This document shows, in pieces, positions 1 through 8,901 of a stretch of DNA of 64,000 nucleotides. Under the pieces are notes generated by a model. It had not been told where the DNA came from and did no database searches. It saw nothing but the letters and a program-made list of their open reading frames with translations. This stretch comes from Acutalibacter muris. Lineage in GTDB: Bacteria > Bacillota > Clostridia > Oscillospirales > Acutalibacteraceae. How positions within the stretch are numbered: the stretch's first letter is position 1; each line of letters opens with the position of its first letter. The stretch spans positions 682,001-746,000 of the forward strand of contig NZ_CP021422.1 of NCBI RefSeq assembly GCF_002201475.1, written 5' to 3'. Made by a program: the position numbers and the translations under genes.

Positions 1-894
1 GCCACGGCAATCAGCGCCGTGCCCCCTGCCGACAGCAGCACGCCCAGCAGAATACAGGTTTTCTTGGACAGGTACACAATCAGCCTGCCTACGGTCAGCC
101 GGGCCACGATGACAGCGATGTTGTTCACAAAGAAATACAGGCTGATTTGCGCCAGCCCACGGCTCAGGCCGCAGGGGGTAAGGAAGTTGCTGACCGCGCT
201 GTTGCCGATGTACAAAAACAGGTGCACCAGGGAGGGCAGCAGCACCAGCAGCAGGAGCGCCCGGTCGAACCCGGCTTTTTTGTTTTTCGGCCCGGCTCTG
301 CCTGGACGCGGGGGGCGGGGCGGTAATGCTCCTTGATGAACAGAGAGAAGAAGAAAGATAGGAACCCTGTCACCGCTGAAGATATAAACAAAGCCTGCGG
401 CCCTAAATCATTGTAGACAGCGAGGCCGATGCTGGGGGCCACCGCAAAGACCACGGCGTTTGCCGCACCGAAAAGGCCCATGGCGTCTACCAGCATATCT
501 TCGGGGGGATGTCGGCCGCAATGATGTGGGGCACCGGAAAAAATACCCCCTGGGTAAAGCCCTGGAGCACCCGCAGCGCAAAAAGCATATTCAAGTCTTT
601 TGTAAAGCAGAAAAGCAGGGCATTTACCGCGTATAGGCCAGCGCCCAGCACCAGCATTTTCTTGCGTCCCACCCGGTCAAACAGTGGCGCCGCTATGATG
701 CGGGTGAACATACCCACCACCGTCAAGCCGGTCATCATCATGCCGGTCATGGCGTTGGTACCCCCCAAGTCCAGCACGTACACCGGCAAAAGGGTCATAA
801 AGGTGCTGTTGGTGTAGGACGCGATGGTGCACACCAGCACGATCAATATAAAATCCCGGCTCCAGAGCCTTCGGGAAAACAGCTTTGTAAACAT
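1..894 (-). pseudogene. MFS transporter, broken by two frameshifts
   Basis: This is a major facilitator superfamily permease of the inner membrane. It is read on the reverse strand from ATG at 894 and runs off the left edge. The N-terminal frame has several hydrophobic helices and the MFS signature FDRVGRKK between helices 2 and 3. It stops at about 487, where a run of six C appears to have lost one base. The sequence resumes in a second frame (MGLFGAANAVVFAVAPSIG) and shifts again near 275 in a run of six A. A third frame (LYIGNSAVSNFLTPCGLSRG) then continues to base 1. Restoring one base at each run gives a continuous transporter. The substrate is unknown. It lies just downstream of the DUF362 gene on the same strand. 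Both shifts are homopolymer contractions, so sequencing error is as likely as true decay. Confidence 0.8.
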
Positions 895-919
895 AAAGCA
901 CTCCTTGCCTATCTTTCAC

Positions 920-1783
920 CTAACCTGCCCGAACCAGCTCGATGCCCTCATCTTTCCCCAGGTTGCGGCTATATTTCTTCTCAGCACTGTTGTTCCAATG
1001 CTCATGCACACCCAGGTTCGTGACGGTATGCCCCCGGCTGTCCGTATAGGCCGTGCCGGAGGGCGCGCTGTTCACCAATCCCGCCTCGTGCAGGTAATTC
1101 TCGTTATTCACGCTGGCGGCGGCCCGGTTATAGTTTGTGACCGTCGGCTCACTGCTGAGAAAATCCGCGCCCACGCTGTCAATCGCAACCGGGTCCTGGC
1201 TGACAAACACGCTGGCGGTAAAGCCGCCATTAAAGGGAGCCTGCTGCCAAGTGGAGTTCTCCTTTGTGATGGAGGCCCCCTCGCTGGGGGCGCAGATCAG
1301 CGCGTCCAGCATATACAGGACTGTCTTGCCGCCAAGGTCGGCGTTTGCCATCAGGTCAACAAGTGGGCTGTAGATACCCATCTCGTCCCGGGTGAGCCAC
1401 TGGTGAAGGTTGGCCCCCTCCGGCGGGCGCAGGGCGTTGCCGTTGATGAAGCTGCCGAAGTGGTTCTTGCCGCACAGCGTGATGCCATAGCTATGTCCCT
1501 TCAGATTTGCAAGGTTTATCACATACCTGGCCTCCATCACGCAGGTGGGCAGATAGTTCACCCGCCCGCTGAAATCGTGCGACCAGACAATAGGCGCGCT
1601 CTCGTCGGCCACGCCATTGTTCCGGCCCACAAAGTTCACGCCGTTTAACTCCCCTTGGGTGCATAGCTCCACCATATAGTCTGGAAACAGTCTGGACACA
1701 TCGTACACCGTGATGTCCCCTGGGGCCACGCCCGCGTCTTTCACCAGCGAGGTCAGCAGAGCCTTGAGCAGCACCGGGTTTGT
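920..1783 (-). pseudogene. DUF362 family protein, N-terminus missing
   Basis: The reading frame matches the DUF362 family, proteins of unknown function often linked to iron-sulfur or corrinoid chemistry. Visible family features are TNPVLLKALL, the NLANLKGH segment, and the DPVAIDSVGADFL segment near the C-terminus. The family usually has about 60-100 further residues before TNPV. Here the upstream reading frame stays open but has no start codon with a ribosome site, and it runs straight into the control region of the divergent sigma-factor gene. I infer that the 5' end was lost at a recombination junction near 1790. The remaining 280 or so codons are intact. The MFS gene starts 26 bases downstream, so the two were probably co-transcribed. 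Confidence 0.75.
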
Positions 1784-1910
1784 CCCTTCATTCCTGTTAG
1801 GGAGTATAAAGTTCTCAAAAAATTTTTGAAAGCACTAAGAGAAATTAGCAGTCCGTTTGTTTAATAGATGAAAGTTGAAACCGGGAACAACTTTGGGAAG
1901 GAGTGTATAG

Positions 1911-2465
1911 ATGGATAACGGTGCAAGTAGCTACCGCCGTTTCCTTGAAGGTGATGATAATGGAATCGTTGAGATAATCAGGGATTACAAAGATGGTCTA
2001 ATTCTCTTTTTGAATCGCTATGTCAACAACATTCATATTGCGGAAGAATTAGCAGAGGACACCTTTTTCAAAATTGTCACCAGAAAGCCACGGTTTATTG
2101 CAAGCGGCTCTTTCAAAGCATGGCTATATACGATTGGCCGGAATATGGCAATAAACTATATGAGGCGGGCCAAAAAGATTTCGGATGCCTCCATCGAGGA
2201 TATAACTGCGTCCAGCGATGAATGTAATCTGGAAGAAAGCTACATACGCGAGGAACAGAAAATTGTCATTCATAGGGCGTTATCCAAAATCAATCCAGAT
2301 TACAGCAAGGTTCTATATCTGAAATTCTTTGAGGACTTGGACAATGAGCAAATTGCTGTTGTGCTGAAAAAGAATAGGCGTCAAATTGAAAACATGATTT
2401 ACCAAGCAAAGCAAGCTCTGAAATTTGAACTTGGCAAGGAGGGGTTCCACTATGAAGGACTATGA
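1911..2465 (+). CDS. ECF-type RNA polymerase sigma factor
   Basis: This 184-residue sigma-70 family protein would direct RNA polymerase to a small regulon. Region 2 covers about residues 15-95 (LAEDTFFKIVTRKPRF, then KAWLYTIGRNMAINYMRRA). Region 4 covers about 120-175 and has the helix-turn-helix KFFEDLDNEQIAVVLKKN. Length and layout are normal for the ECF group. The start has a good site, GGAAGGAG, about 9 bases upstream. The last codons overlap the start of the next gene, a membrane protein, which is the usual arrangement of an ECF sigma factor with its anti-sigma factor. The target genes are unknown. Base composition is lower in GC than the flanking DUF362 gene, suggesting separate origin. 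Confidence 0.9.
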   Translation: MDNGASSYRRFLEGDDNGIVEIIRDYKDGLILFLNRYVNNIHIAEELAEDTFFKIVTRKPRFIASGSFKAWLYTIGRNMAINYMRRAKKISDASIEDITASSDECNLEESYIREEQKIVIHRALSKINPDYSKVLYLKFFEDLDNEQIAVVLKKNRRQIENMIYQAKQALKFELGKEGFHYEGL

Positions 2466-3207
2466 AGAAATGGCGAAAAGCGTTCTGAGCCGCCGAGATA
2501 ACTATGTCATGGAAAGGAAAAAGCGTATGAGAAAAGTAGTGTCTATTGGATCGTGTTTCTGTTTGATGCTATTGGTGGGTGTTGGCATCTGGCATACACA
2601 AAACAGCACGCTTATGAATGCCCTGCCTCAAACGCGAATTGCTGACGAAGGGGGAGGTATCCCATCTAATCTCACTACGCAAAATAGTAATTCTGAACGA
2701 GCTGTTTTACTCCTTGCACAGCAGGATGTTATTACTGAATTGCAAAAAGACATATCGGAAAGAGATTTGCAAGGGTGGGTAGAGGATTCGGCCCTAAGCA
2801 TAAATTTTGAATATGTTTTGCCCGTCTATGCGCCAGACCATGTATCGGCCGACAGCACCAATCTATCGGACACCCTGGTGTTTATAAATCAATATAAGGC
2901 CCCTGCAATTTCTAACGGAGTGTGCATTGGTACATTTACATTGGTACAACACGAGAACAAATGGGCTATTTTAATGTTTGAAGTTGGTTTTGATCTTGAA
3001 GCAGCCATCATGCAATACAAAGATAATGCAACCTGTTTTTTGAGCATAGCAGAACTTGGAACAGAATATGGTTTCCTCACAGTATCAAATACAGGTGAAA
3101 CTTATGCGTCCATTACCCATAATTGTCAGGAAGCAAAGACTGGAGCAGATTTATTAGCATTATTAAAATCAAAGGCATCTTCGAATTCTATTGGCGATGT
3201 AGGTTAG
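2452..3207 (+). CDS. Single-pass membrane protein, probable anti-sigma partner
   Basis: This 251-residue protein starts at the ATG at 2452, inside the 3' end of the sigma gene, with GGAGGGG just upstream. It has a basic cytoplasmic N-terminus of about 35 residues (MKDYEEMAKSVLSRR...KKRMRK), one transmembrane helix at about 36-53, and an extracytoplasmic domain of about 195 residues. I do not recognise the outer domain. It has no cysteine-zinc motif of the ZAS anti-sigma class in its short inner part. The role as anti-sigma factor or sensor is inferred from the overlap with the sigma gene and the topology. A strong terminator follows 10 bases after the stop. Confidence 0.7.
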   Translation: MKDYEEMAKSVLSRRDNYVMERKKRMRKVVSIGSCFCLMLLVGVGIWHTQNSTLMNALPQTRIADEGGGIPSNLTTQNSNSERAVLLLAQQDVITELQKDISERDLQGWVEDSALSINFEYVLPVYAPDHVSADSTNLSDTLVFINQYKAPAISNGVCIGTFTLVQHENKWAILMFEVGFDLEAAIMQYKDNATCFLSIAELGTEYGFLTVSNTGETYASITHNCQEAKTGADLLALLKSKASSNSIGDVG

Positions 3208-3217
3208 GAAATAGCTG

Positions 3218-3256
3218 AAAGGACAAGGCCCAGCCGAGCCTTGTCCTTCCGCTTTA
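3218..3256 (+). terminator. Rho-independent terminator after sigma/anti-sigma operon
   Basis: A perfect 11-bp stem, AAGGACAAGGC with GCCTTGTCCTT, has an 8-base loop and is followed by a T-rich stretch. It closes the operon that begins at 1911 and may also serve the reverse-strand genes ending at 3271. Confidence 0.85.
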
Positions 3257-3270
3257 TTTAAGAGGGATTA

Positions 3271-3645
3271 TCACAAAATCGCTCCGCCGCCCCAAACCTG
3301 GGACTGTGTGATTGCCAGAACGGTTTCGGTGGGAATACCGGCAATCTCGCTGCCGAAAATCTCCCGCAGGTTCCCGCCCGTCAGCATGGAGGCAAGCTGG
3401 GATTTTGCCGCAGCGGACGCGGCCAGTTGAGATGCTTGTATGTGGCGCTCAATCTGTTTTTCCACCGCCAGCTTCATAAACTCGGCGTGGCGGGCCATAC
3501 GCAAATCCCACCAGCTTTCTTCATCGTCAGAACCGCTCTTGGAGTAGGTGATCTCGCCGCCCGCGCTGGAGGAACAGGCGTTGCAGATGTTCCCGTCCTC
3601 CCCGATGGCAACGGCCTGGGACATATCCCATGTACTACCGGGCAT
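3271..3645 (-). CDS. Hypothetical protein, possible fused C-terminal fragment
   Basis: This 124-residue frame begins at ATG 3645, overlapping the end of the truncated sensor kinase by 11 bases. I do not recognise it. It has a pair of cysteines (GNICNACSSS) and a long amphipathic alanine- and glutamine-rich helix (IERHIQASQLAASAAAKSQL). The C-terminal part (about 95-124) is more hydrophobic. No ribosome site stands out before the ATG. Because the kinase upstream lacks its ATPase domain, this frame may be the C-terminal piece of an unrelated gene joined by a deletion. It could also be a real small gene coupled to the kinase stop codon. Confidence 0.35.
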   Translation of the reverse strand: MPGSTWDMSQAVAIGEDGNICNACSSSAGGEITYSKSGSDDEESWWDLRMARHAEFMKLAVEKQIERHIQASQLAASAAAKSQLASMLTGGNLREIFGSEIAGIPTETVLAITQSQVWGGGAIL

Positions 3646-4513
3646 ATTCGCCGCTCTGCGCCAGACCTTTGATGTTGGTCAGGTGGCCTCGCCTTTCATG
3701 TTTCAGTCCACGGATGCGGGTGTAGAACTGTTCCGCCTCATGGATACGCGCCCGGATCGCCTGTGTCTGCTGGTACTCCATATAGTGTGTGGCCTGTTCC
3801 TCCCGGAGTGCCGCCATACCTTGCTGAAAGGCGATGGTCAGATAGGCCCCAGCGTAGAACAGCAGGGCCAGCACCGGGATCACCGCTAAAAACGCCGGGT
3901 GGCGCTCATAGAGTTGGAGCAAAACGCCGTCCTTGAACTCCACCAGCAGCCGGGAGATCACCTGTCCAAACAGAATCCCCGCCGTTGGCACCAGGGTAAG
4001 ATAGCACAGCTCCCGCCGATGGAGCGTCATTTTCTGCTTTCGCATTTGACGTTGGAGGGCATAGAGCATGACGGCCAGCATGGAGGCATGGGACAGCAGG
4101 AACAGCACAACCAGCAGGGCGGCACGGAGAAAGACCGCCTCCGGCGGTTCCAGACGGTAGGGGACTGACCGCTCCACGATAAAATACAGACTTTGCACCA
4201 TCAGGCCGCTGGAAATTCTGGCGTTGAAATAGAGCAGCGTCAGAAGGAACACGGACGGCTTTCCCAGGCCGATCCACTTGGATGCCACCAGCAGAATCGT
4301 CATCAGGATCAGCCCAAAAGAGCCTTGGGGCAGCGCCGCCCGATTGCAGACGATCTCAAAAAGAATGTAGACGAAAAAAACAAAGAGCAGCCCACGCCGC
4401 CGTTTATCCTGCGGAACGAAAGGCCGGAAGAAGGCGGTGAGCAGGGCAGCGTATGTTAATCCCGCCCCGGCGGAAAACACCTGATTGAATATCCGAAACC
4501 CTGTCTCGCTCAT
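3635..4513 (-). pseudogene. AgrC-like sensor histidine kinase lacking its ATPase domain
   Basis: This is the sensor half of an agr-type two-component system. About six transmembrane helices fill residues 1-220. A coiled segment (ALREEQATHYMEYQQTQAIRA) leads to the phospho-acceptor box RGLKHERRGHLTNIKGL near residue 270, where the histidine of LKHERRGH is the likely phosphorylation site. The reading then stops at residue 292 (GEYAR). A complete kinase would have about 140 more residues forming the GHKL ATP-binding domain, and none are present in any frame downstream. As it stands it cannot autophosphorylate. It starts at an ATG that overlaps the stop of the response-regulator gene, so the two formed an operon with the regulator first. 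Confidence 0.75.
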
Positions 4514-5235
4514 AGGCCAGCCCCCCTTTTCACAAAGCGGAGGTAGGCTTTCACGAAGTCCTGGTACTTGTATTTGGAGATCAGCAGCTTTTCCCCGTTG
4601 GTCAGCGTCAGCTCCGTCTTGCTGTACCCCTCCACATAGGCGAGATTGACAAGATAGCCCTTGTGGACACGGAAGAACTGATCGCCTAACTCCGCCTCCA
4701 AATCCCGGATTTTTGCGTAGCAGGAAAATTCCCCGTCTTTCAGATGCAGCACAACCTTGTGATTGCTGCTTTCGATGTAATAAATGCAGTCCAGCGGTAC
4801 GGTTCGGCTGGTGCCAGCAGATTGAAGCGTGAGCGCATGGGAAAGCTGCGGCTGAACACGGCCCGCCTCGATCTGTTCCACGGCGCGGGCAAAGACCTGG
4901 GCAAACTTTTCCTCGTTCACTGGCTTCAGCAGATATTGGAACGCACCCACGTCAAAGGCATCGAACACATACCGCTCATAGCCGGTCACGAAGATAATGA
5001 CCGGCTGTGTCACGGCTGACTGTTCCCTGATCTGGCGGGCCAGCGCCATACCGTCCGGGCCGGCGGCGTTCAGCTCAATGTCCAGAAAGAGCAGGTCAAT
5101 TCCCCGGTGGTCTGCGAGACAGTCCCCGGCGGAAGCGTACTCCACAACCTCGCAGGGGCGGTCCTGCGCCCGAATCAGGGACGCGAGGTAGGTGCGGGTT
5201 GGGGCTTCATCATCACAAATTGCGATTCTCATCAT
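4510..5235 (-). CDS. LytTR-family response regulator (AgrA/LytR type)
   Basis: This 241-residue response regulator binds DNA through a LytTR domain. Residues 1-120 form the receiver: MRIAICDDE holds the acidic pocket, LLFLDIEL holds the phospho-accepting aspartate near residue 53, and FVTGYERY and LLKPV complete the active site. Residues 140-238 form the LytTR domain (YYIESSNHKVVLHLKDGEF, then FFRVHKGYLVNLAYVEGY). Family members usually control peptide-signalling or exoprotein genes. Its cognate sensor directly downstream is truncated, so it may be an orphan or respond to another kinase. The start chosen is the first of two tandem ATGs, 9 bases after GAGG. Confidence 0.9.
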   Translation of the reverse strand: MMRIAICDDEAPTRTYLASLIRAQDRPCEVVEYASAGDCLADHRGIDLLFLDIELNAAGPDGMALARQIREQSAVTQPVIIFVTGYERYVFDAFDVGAFQYLLKPVNEEKFAQVFARAVEQIEAGRVQPQLSHALTLQSAGTSRTVPLDCIYYIESSNHKVVLHLKDGEFSCYAKIRDLEAELGDQFFRVHKGYLVNLAYVEGYSKTELTLTNGEKLLISKYKYQDFVKAYLRFVKRGAGL

Positions 5236-5360
5236 GGCGATATTCCTCTACCTGCTTATTCGTTCAAATGGCTGTCAGGGTAAGCCCGGTTGACGTGACT
5301 GGACGGTTTAATAGCGTAACTGGACAGCACAGCTTATCTCTGACATTATATCATAAGAGG

Positions 5361-5382
5361 AAAAGGCGGGGAGCCGCCTTTT
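5361..5382 (-). terminator. Rho-independent terminator
   Basis: An AAAAGGCGG / CCGCCTTTT stem with a 4-base loop ends transcription of the reverse-strand gene that stops at 5416. Confidence 0.7.
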
Positions 5383-5415
5383 CAGGCAGCTCCCCGACAA
5401 ACATATAAATTCCGA

Positions 5416-5835
5416 TTACTGTTTCGTAATCCCTAAAATATATTGGTATGCAAACTCAATTCCATTACAAGTCAGGTTTTCACATAGATGTGGCGGATCA
5501 CTTTCTGAAAAACCCGAAGGACGTAGTTCAAGGCATCTTAATGACCCAAATGTTTTTTCAAAGGCAGACGCAAAATTATAGCAGGCAGATACGATTTCAT
5601 CTTCTGATTTTCCCAACCCATGAAGATAAATCCCTATGAACATAAGCGAACCTTCCACCAAACCACATTGCGCTCTATATCCGCCTGCGCCATGCAGTCC
5701 AACCGCAGACCAAATTGTTTGCGGCTCAATGGTAATCTCAAATAATTCGCTCAAACAGACGAGAGCTGTCCTTGCACAATTTATATCTTCCTTCCAGTAC
5801 AAATCATGTACCCGATTTGTTATGTATTCGTTCAT
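5416..5835 (-). CDS. C_GCAxxG_C_C family putative redox protein
   Basis: This 139-residue protein resembles the C_GCAxxG_C_C family, small cysteine-rich proteins thought to be redox active. A cysteine (NCARTALVCLSELF) lies near residue 18, followed by a degenerate signature GLHGAGGYRAQCGLVEGS near 47-64 and further cysteines at about 88, 103 and 120. The family's GCA is changed to HGA here, so one expected cysteine is missing. The start at 5835 has AAAGGTG at a good distance. An upstream in-frame ATG has no ribosome site. It is a single gene with its own terminator, divergent from the XRE-cupin regulator. Confidence 0.65.
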   Translation of the reverse strand: MNEYITNRVHDLYWKEDINCARTALVCLSELFEITIEPQTIWSAVGLHGAGGYRAQCGLVEGSLMFIGIYLHGLGKSEDEIVSACYNFASAFEKTFGSLRCLELRPSGFSESDPPHLCENLTCNGIEFAYQYILGITKQ

Positions 5836-5926
5836 CAAAACACCTTTTCTCAAAAAATTTACCGTTTGAATTATAGCATAGGCCCAGCCGCAATTCAATT
5901 CCTGGAGAGAAACTTTTCATTCAGAC

Positions 5927-5955
5927 TTCCATTTATCCGCTTGATATGTTATAAT
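5927..5955 (+). promoter_or_regulatory. Probable sigma-A promoter for the XRE-cupin operon
   Basis: A consensus TATAAT at 5950-5955 lies 17 bases after TTCCAT (a weak -35) and 40 bases before the start of the regulator gene. Confidence 0.55.
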
Positions 5956-5994
5956 AGATTTCTGAATTGTTAAAACATACGGAGCGGATATAAA

Positions 5995-6552
5995 ATGGAA
6001 CCTATGAATTTGAGAATTGGCGAGAAGTTGAAAAGCATCCGCATGGCCCGCACTCTTTCCCTGGACGATACTGCGGCGCTGACGGGCGTGAGCAAGCCCA
6101 TGCTGGGCCAGATCGAACGTGGCCAGTCTGTCCCAACGGTGACAACCCTCTGGAAGATCGCCACGGGGCTGAAAACACCGCTGTCCGCGTTCCTGGAGGA
6201 ACCGCAGGCGGAATATACGGTTACTGGCCCGGACGAGGCAAACGTGGTCTTGGGGGACGGCGGGAAAATGCGGGCCTATCCGCTGTTTACCTATGACCCG
6301 GTGCGGAGCGTGGAGACATTCTACATTGAGTTTGACCCGGAGTGCCGCCATTCCTCGGACAAGCATGATGAGGGTGTGGAGGAACACATCTTTGTCCTGC
6401 GGGGGACGTTGCGGCTCGTCTTGGGGGACAGGCCGGTGGAGGTCAGCGAGAGACAGGCCATCCGCTTCCGGGCCGACGTTCCCCACGCCTATCAGAACGC
6501 GACCGGGGACAGGTGTGAGGTCTACAACACCATATTCTATCCAAGCCATTAA
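5995..6552 (+). CDS. XRE-family regulator with C-terminal cupin domain
   Basis: This 185-residue regulator has a helix-turn-helix at about residues 10-65 (LKSIRMARTLSLDDTAAL, VSKPMLGQIERGQSVP) and a cupin sensor at about 105-180 (HDEGVEEHIFVLRGTLRL, AIRFRADVPHAY). Family members repress genes for metabolism or detoxification and sense small ligands through the cupin barrel. The metallo-hydrolase gene begins 15 bases after its stop, so it probably controls its own operon. The ATG at 5995 follows a near-consensus promoter. Confidence 0.9.
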   Translation: MEPMNLRIGEKLKSIRMARTLSLDDTAALTGVSKPMLGQIERGQSVPTVTTLWKIATGLKTPLSAFLEEPQAEYTVTGPDEANVVLGDGGKMRAYPLFTYDPVRSVETFYIEFDPECRHSSDKHDEGVEEHIFVLRGTLRLVLGDRPVEVSERQAIRFRADVPHAYQNATGDRCEVYNTIFYPSH

Positions 6553-6566
6553 GGAGGGCGCTGATT

Positions 6567-7445
6567 ATGTATGAACTAATCCAGGTTTCGGAGCGAAGCT
6601 ATTACATCCAAAGTCCGGCGAAAATCGGGCTGGTGCGGTTGGACGGCCAGGACGTTTGCCTGATCGACAGCGGCAACGATAAGGATGCGGGCCGAAAAGT
6701 CCGGCAACTTTTGGACACCAACGGCTGGCAGCTCACCGCCATCTATAACACCCACTCCAACGCTGACCACATCGGCGGCAACAGGTATTTGCAGGGCCAG
6801 ACCGGGTGTAAAATCTACGCGCCGGGAATCGACTGCGCCTTTACCCGCCACCCTGTCCTGGAGCCGTCCTTTTTGTATGGTGGCTATCCGTGTAAGGAGC
6901 TGCGGCATAAATTCCTCATGGCCCAAGAGAGCGATGCCCAAGAGTTGACGAAGAAATGTCTGCCGGAGGGCTTTGAGATCATCCCCCTGCCGGGACACTT
7001 TTTTGATATGGTAGGATTTCGGACGCCTGATGATGTGGTCTATCTGGCGGATTGCCTGTCCAGCCGGGAAACGCTGGACAAGTATCAGATTGGCTTTATC
7101 TACGATGTTGCCACCTATCTGAAAACGCTGGAAATGGTGAAGTCCTTGCAAGCGAAGGTGTTTGTCCCGGCCCACGCCGCCGCCTCCGAGGACATAGCTG
7201 ACCTCGCACAGTACAACATCGACAAGGTGCTGGAGATTGCGGATAAGATCATTGGCATCTGCCAGGAACCGCTCTGCTTTGAGGCCATTCTGCAACGGTT
7301 GTTTATGGACTACGGGCTGACAATGAACTTTGAGCAATACGTCCTGGTGGGCAGCACCGTCCGCTCCTATCTGGCGTGGCTAAAAGACACTGGCAGGGTG
7401 AACGGCCTGTTTGAAAACAATATGCTACTCTGGCAGCGAACATAA
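6567..7445 (+). CDS. MBL-fold metallo-hydrolase
   Basis: This 292-residue cytoplasmic hydrolase of the metallo-beta-lactamase fold binds metal through THSNADHIGG (His63, Asp67, His68). Further ligands are in PLPGHFFDM (about residue 143) and the YLADC segment. The C-terminal 80 residues form a helical extension. The substrate is not predictable; relatives include glyoxalase II-like enzymes. It is translated from an ATG after AAGGAGG, directly downstream of the XRE-cupin gene, and is followed after 13 bases by the GNAT gene. The block 5995-8820 looks like one operon. Confidence 0.88.
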   Translation: MYELIQVSERSYYIQSPAKIGLVRLDGQDVCLIDSGNDKDAGRKVRQLLDTNGWQLTAIYNTHSNADHIGGNRYLQGQTGCKIYAPGIDCAFTRHPVLEPSFLYGGYPCKELRHKFLMAQESDAQELTKKCLPEGFEIIPLPGHFFDMVGFRTPDDVVYLADCLSSRETLDKYQIGFIYDVATYLKTLEMVKSLQAKVFVPAHAAASEDIADLAQYNIDKVLEIADKIIGICQEPLCFEAILQRLFMDYGLTMNFEQYVLVGSTVRSYLAWLKDTGRVNGLFENNMLLWQRT

Positions 7446-7458
7446 GGAGATATATAAA

Positions 7459-7953
7459 ATGATACGTCCATTAGTTGAAAGTGATTTCAATGCTGCGATT
7501 CAGATTGTCAATCGAAACTGGAAAAATGTTTATGTTGGATATGTCAACCAAGGCTTGCTTAATGATGCTGGGTGCCAGGAGCGCAGCCAGCAGTTGAGAG
7601 AGGATTTCATCAATCATCGGTTATCTGAATATGTTTGGGAGGAATCTGGTCAAATCTTGGGGCTGTTGTCAATGGGAACAACTGCTGATACAGATAAGGC
7701 CAGTGCCTTTGAAATCTGGCGCATATATATTGCAGCCGAAGCGCAGGGTAAAGGAATCGGTGGACGATTGCTTGTTTTTGCTGAACAAATGGCAAAGGAA
7801 AATGGATACTCGGAAATTATTATATGGGCGTTTAGTGAAAATGCAAGAGCAATCAGGTTTTATCAGAAATATGGGTATCAGATTGACAAAAAAGCATATC
7901 TGAACGCTCCATATTTAACTTATGGAACAAGGCTATCAAAGAACATATCATAA
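7459..7953 (+). CDS. GNAT-family N-acetyltransferase
   Basis: This 164-residue acetyltransferase would move an acetyl group from acetyl-CoA to an amine on a small molecule or protein. The acetyl-CoA loop is clear: IYIAAEAQGKGIGGRLL (about residues 92-108), followed by the NARAIRFYQKYGY motif near 133-145. The start at 7459 has AAGGAGA upstream, and an earlier in-frame ATG inside the hydrolase gene is not needed. Its GC content is lower than that of the hydrolase gene before it, so it may have joined the operon separately. Substrate unknown. Confidence 0.9.
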   Translation: MIRPLVESDFNAAIQIVNRNWKNVYVGYVNQGLLNDAGCQERSQQLREDFINHRLSEYVWEESGQILGLLSMGTTADTDKASAFEIWRIYIAAEAQGKGIGGRLLVFAEQMAKENGYSEIIIWAFSENARAIRFYQKYGYQIDKKAYLNAPYLTYGTRLSKNIS

Positions 7954-7978
7954 ATGTTACTTAGGCGAGGAGGATATT

Positions 7979-8458
7979 ATGGCTATTGAAAAGGTAAGAG
8001 CACATTTCGCTCAATTTGGTATTGCAGATCGGGTACGGGAATTTGAAGTGTCCAGCGCCACCGTGGAACTGGCGGCACAGGCCCTTAACTGTGAACCCTG
8101 CCGAATCGCAAAGACGCTCTCGTTCATGGTGGATGGTCACGCTGTCCTGATTGTTACGGCTGGTGACGCCAAAATCGACAATCCCAAGTATAAAGCCCAA
8201 TTTGGCACAAAGGCGAAAATGCTCACCCCTGATGAAGCGGAAACGCTGATCGGCCATGCGGTGGGCGGCGTATGCCCGTTCGCGGTCAATGAGGGTGTGA
8301 CCGTTTATCTGGACTGTTCCCTAAAGCGGTTTGAAACGGTTTTCCCCGCCTGCGGCAGCAGCAACAGCGCCATTGAACTGACGACCGCAGAATTAGAGAA
8401 ATACTCCGGCTTTATCTCCTGGGTGGACGTATGCAAAGGGTGGGACGCATCAGTATGA
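7979..8458 (+). CDS. YbaK/EbsC-family aminoacyl-tRNA deacylase
   Basis: This 159-residue protein matches the YbaK/ProX editing family, which hydrolyses mischarged tRNA such as Cys- or Ala-tRNA(Pro). Family segments are CEPCRIAKTLSF (about 37-48), the conserved lysine in GDAKIDNPKYK (about 63-73), and the GHAVGGVCPFAV motif near 93-104. The ATG at 7979 is preceded by GGAGGAT. Its stop overlaps the start of the HxlR regulator (ATGA), so the two are translationally coupled. Its place in an operon of stress-type genes suggests a quality-control role, but that is inference. Confidence 0.88.
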   Translation: MAIEKVRAHFAQFGIADRVREFEVSSATVELAAQALNCEPCRIAKTLSFMVDGHAVLIVTAGDAKIDNPKYKAQFGTKAKMLTPDEAETLIGHAVGGVCPFAVNEGVTVYLDCSLKRFETVFPACGSSNSAIELTTAELEKYSGFISWVDVCKGWDASV

Positions 8459-8820
8459 AAATGAGAACAGAGTACACTTGTCCTTTAGAGCTTGTCCACG
8501 ACATGATAAAAGGCAAGTGGAAGCCTATCATACTATGGAGGCTCCGTTTGGGTGCTACGTCATTGGCAAAGCTGGAAAAGGATATAGACGGCATCACTCA
8601 AAAAATGCTGTTAGAGCAGTTAAAAGAACTGATTGATTACGGATTTGTTCAAAAGAAGTCGTTTGAAGGGTATCCGCTTCATGTGGAATACTCCTTGACC
8701 TCCGATATGGGCGAACAGATATTAGAAGCCTTGCGGATCATGCAGCACATCGGCATTGATTATCTGAAAGCCAATGGAATGGAACATATCTTGGAGGAAA
8801 AAGGGGTAGTCCCCGATTAG
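8455..8820 (+). CDS. HxlR-family winged-helix regulator
   Basis: This 121-residue dimeric regulator has the HxlR signature: a conserved early cysteine (TCPLELVHDMIKGKWKPIIL), the LEKDIDGITQKMLLEQLKEL recognition helix, and the wing VEYSLTSDMGEQIL. Many HxlR proteins sense electrophiles or oxidants through that cysteine. It overlaps the YbaK stop by four bases. The inverted repeat right after it, and the PEBP gene beyond, are likely targets. Confidence 0.9.
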   Translation: MKMRTEYTCPLELVHDMIKGKWKPIILWRLRLGATSLAKLEKDIDGITQKMLLEQLKELIDYGFVQKKSFEGYPLHVEYSLTSDMGEQILEALRIMQHIGIDYLKANGMEHILEEKGVVPD

Positions 8821-8821
8821 C

Positions 8822-8839
8822 ACCCACAAAAAAGTGGGT
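8822..8839. promoter_or_regulatory. Inverted repeat between HxlR and PEBP genes
   Basis: ACCCAC and GTGGGT are separated by six A. The repeat starts two bases after the HxlR stop and 63 bases before the PEBP gene. It could be the HxlR operator. It lacks a T-tract, so a terminator is less likely. Confidence 0.45.
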
Positions 8840-8901
8840 AATTTACATTTCACCAAATGCCTCCTATACTGTGTGCAGAACATCAGATTGGAGGTATCAC
8901 A

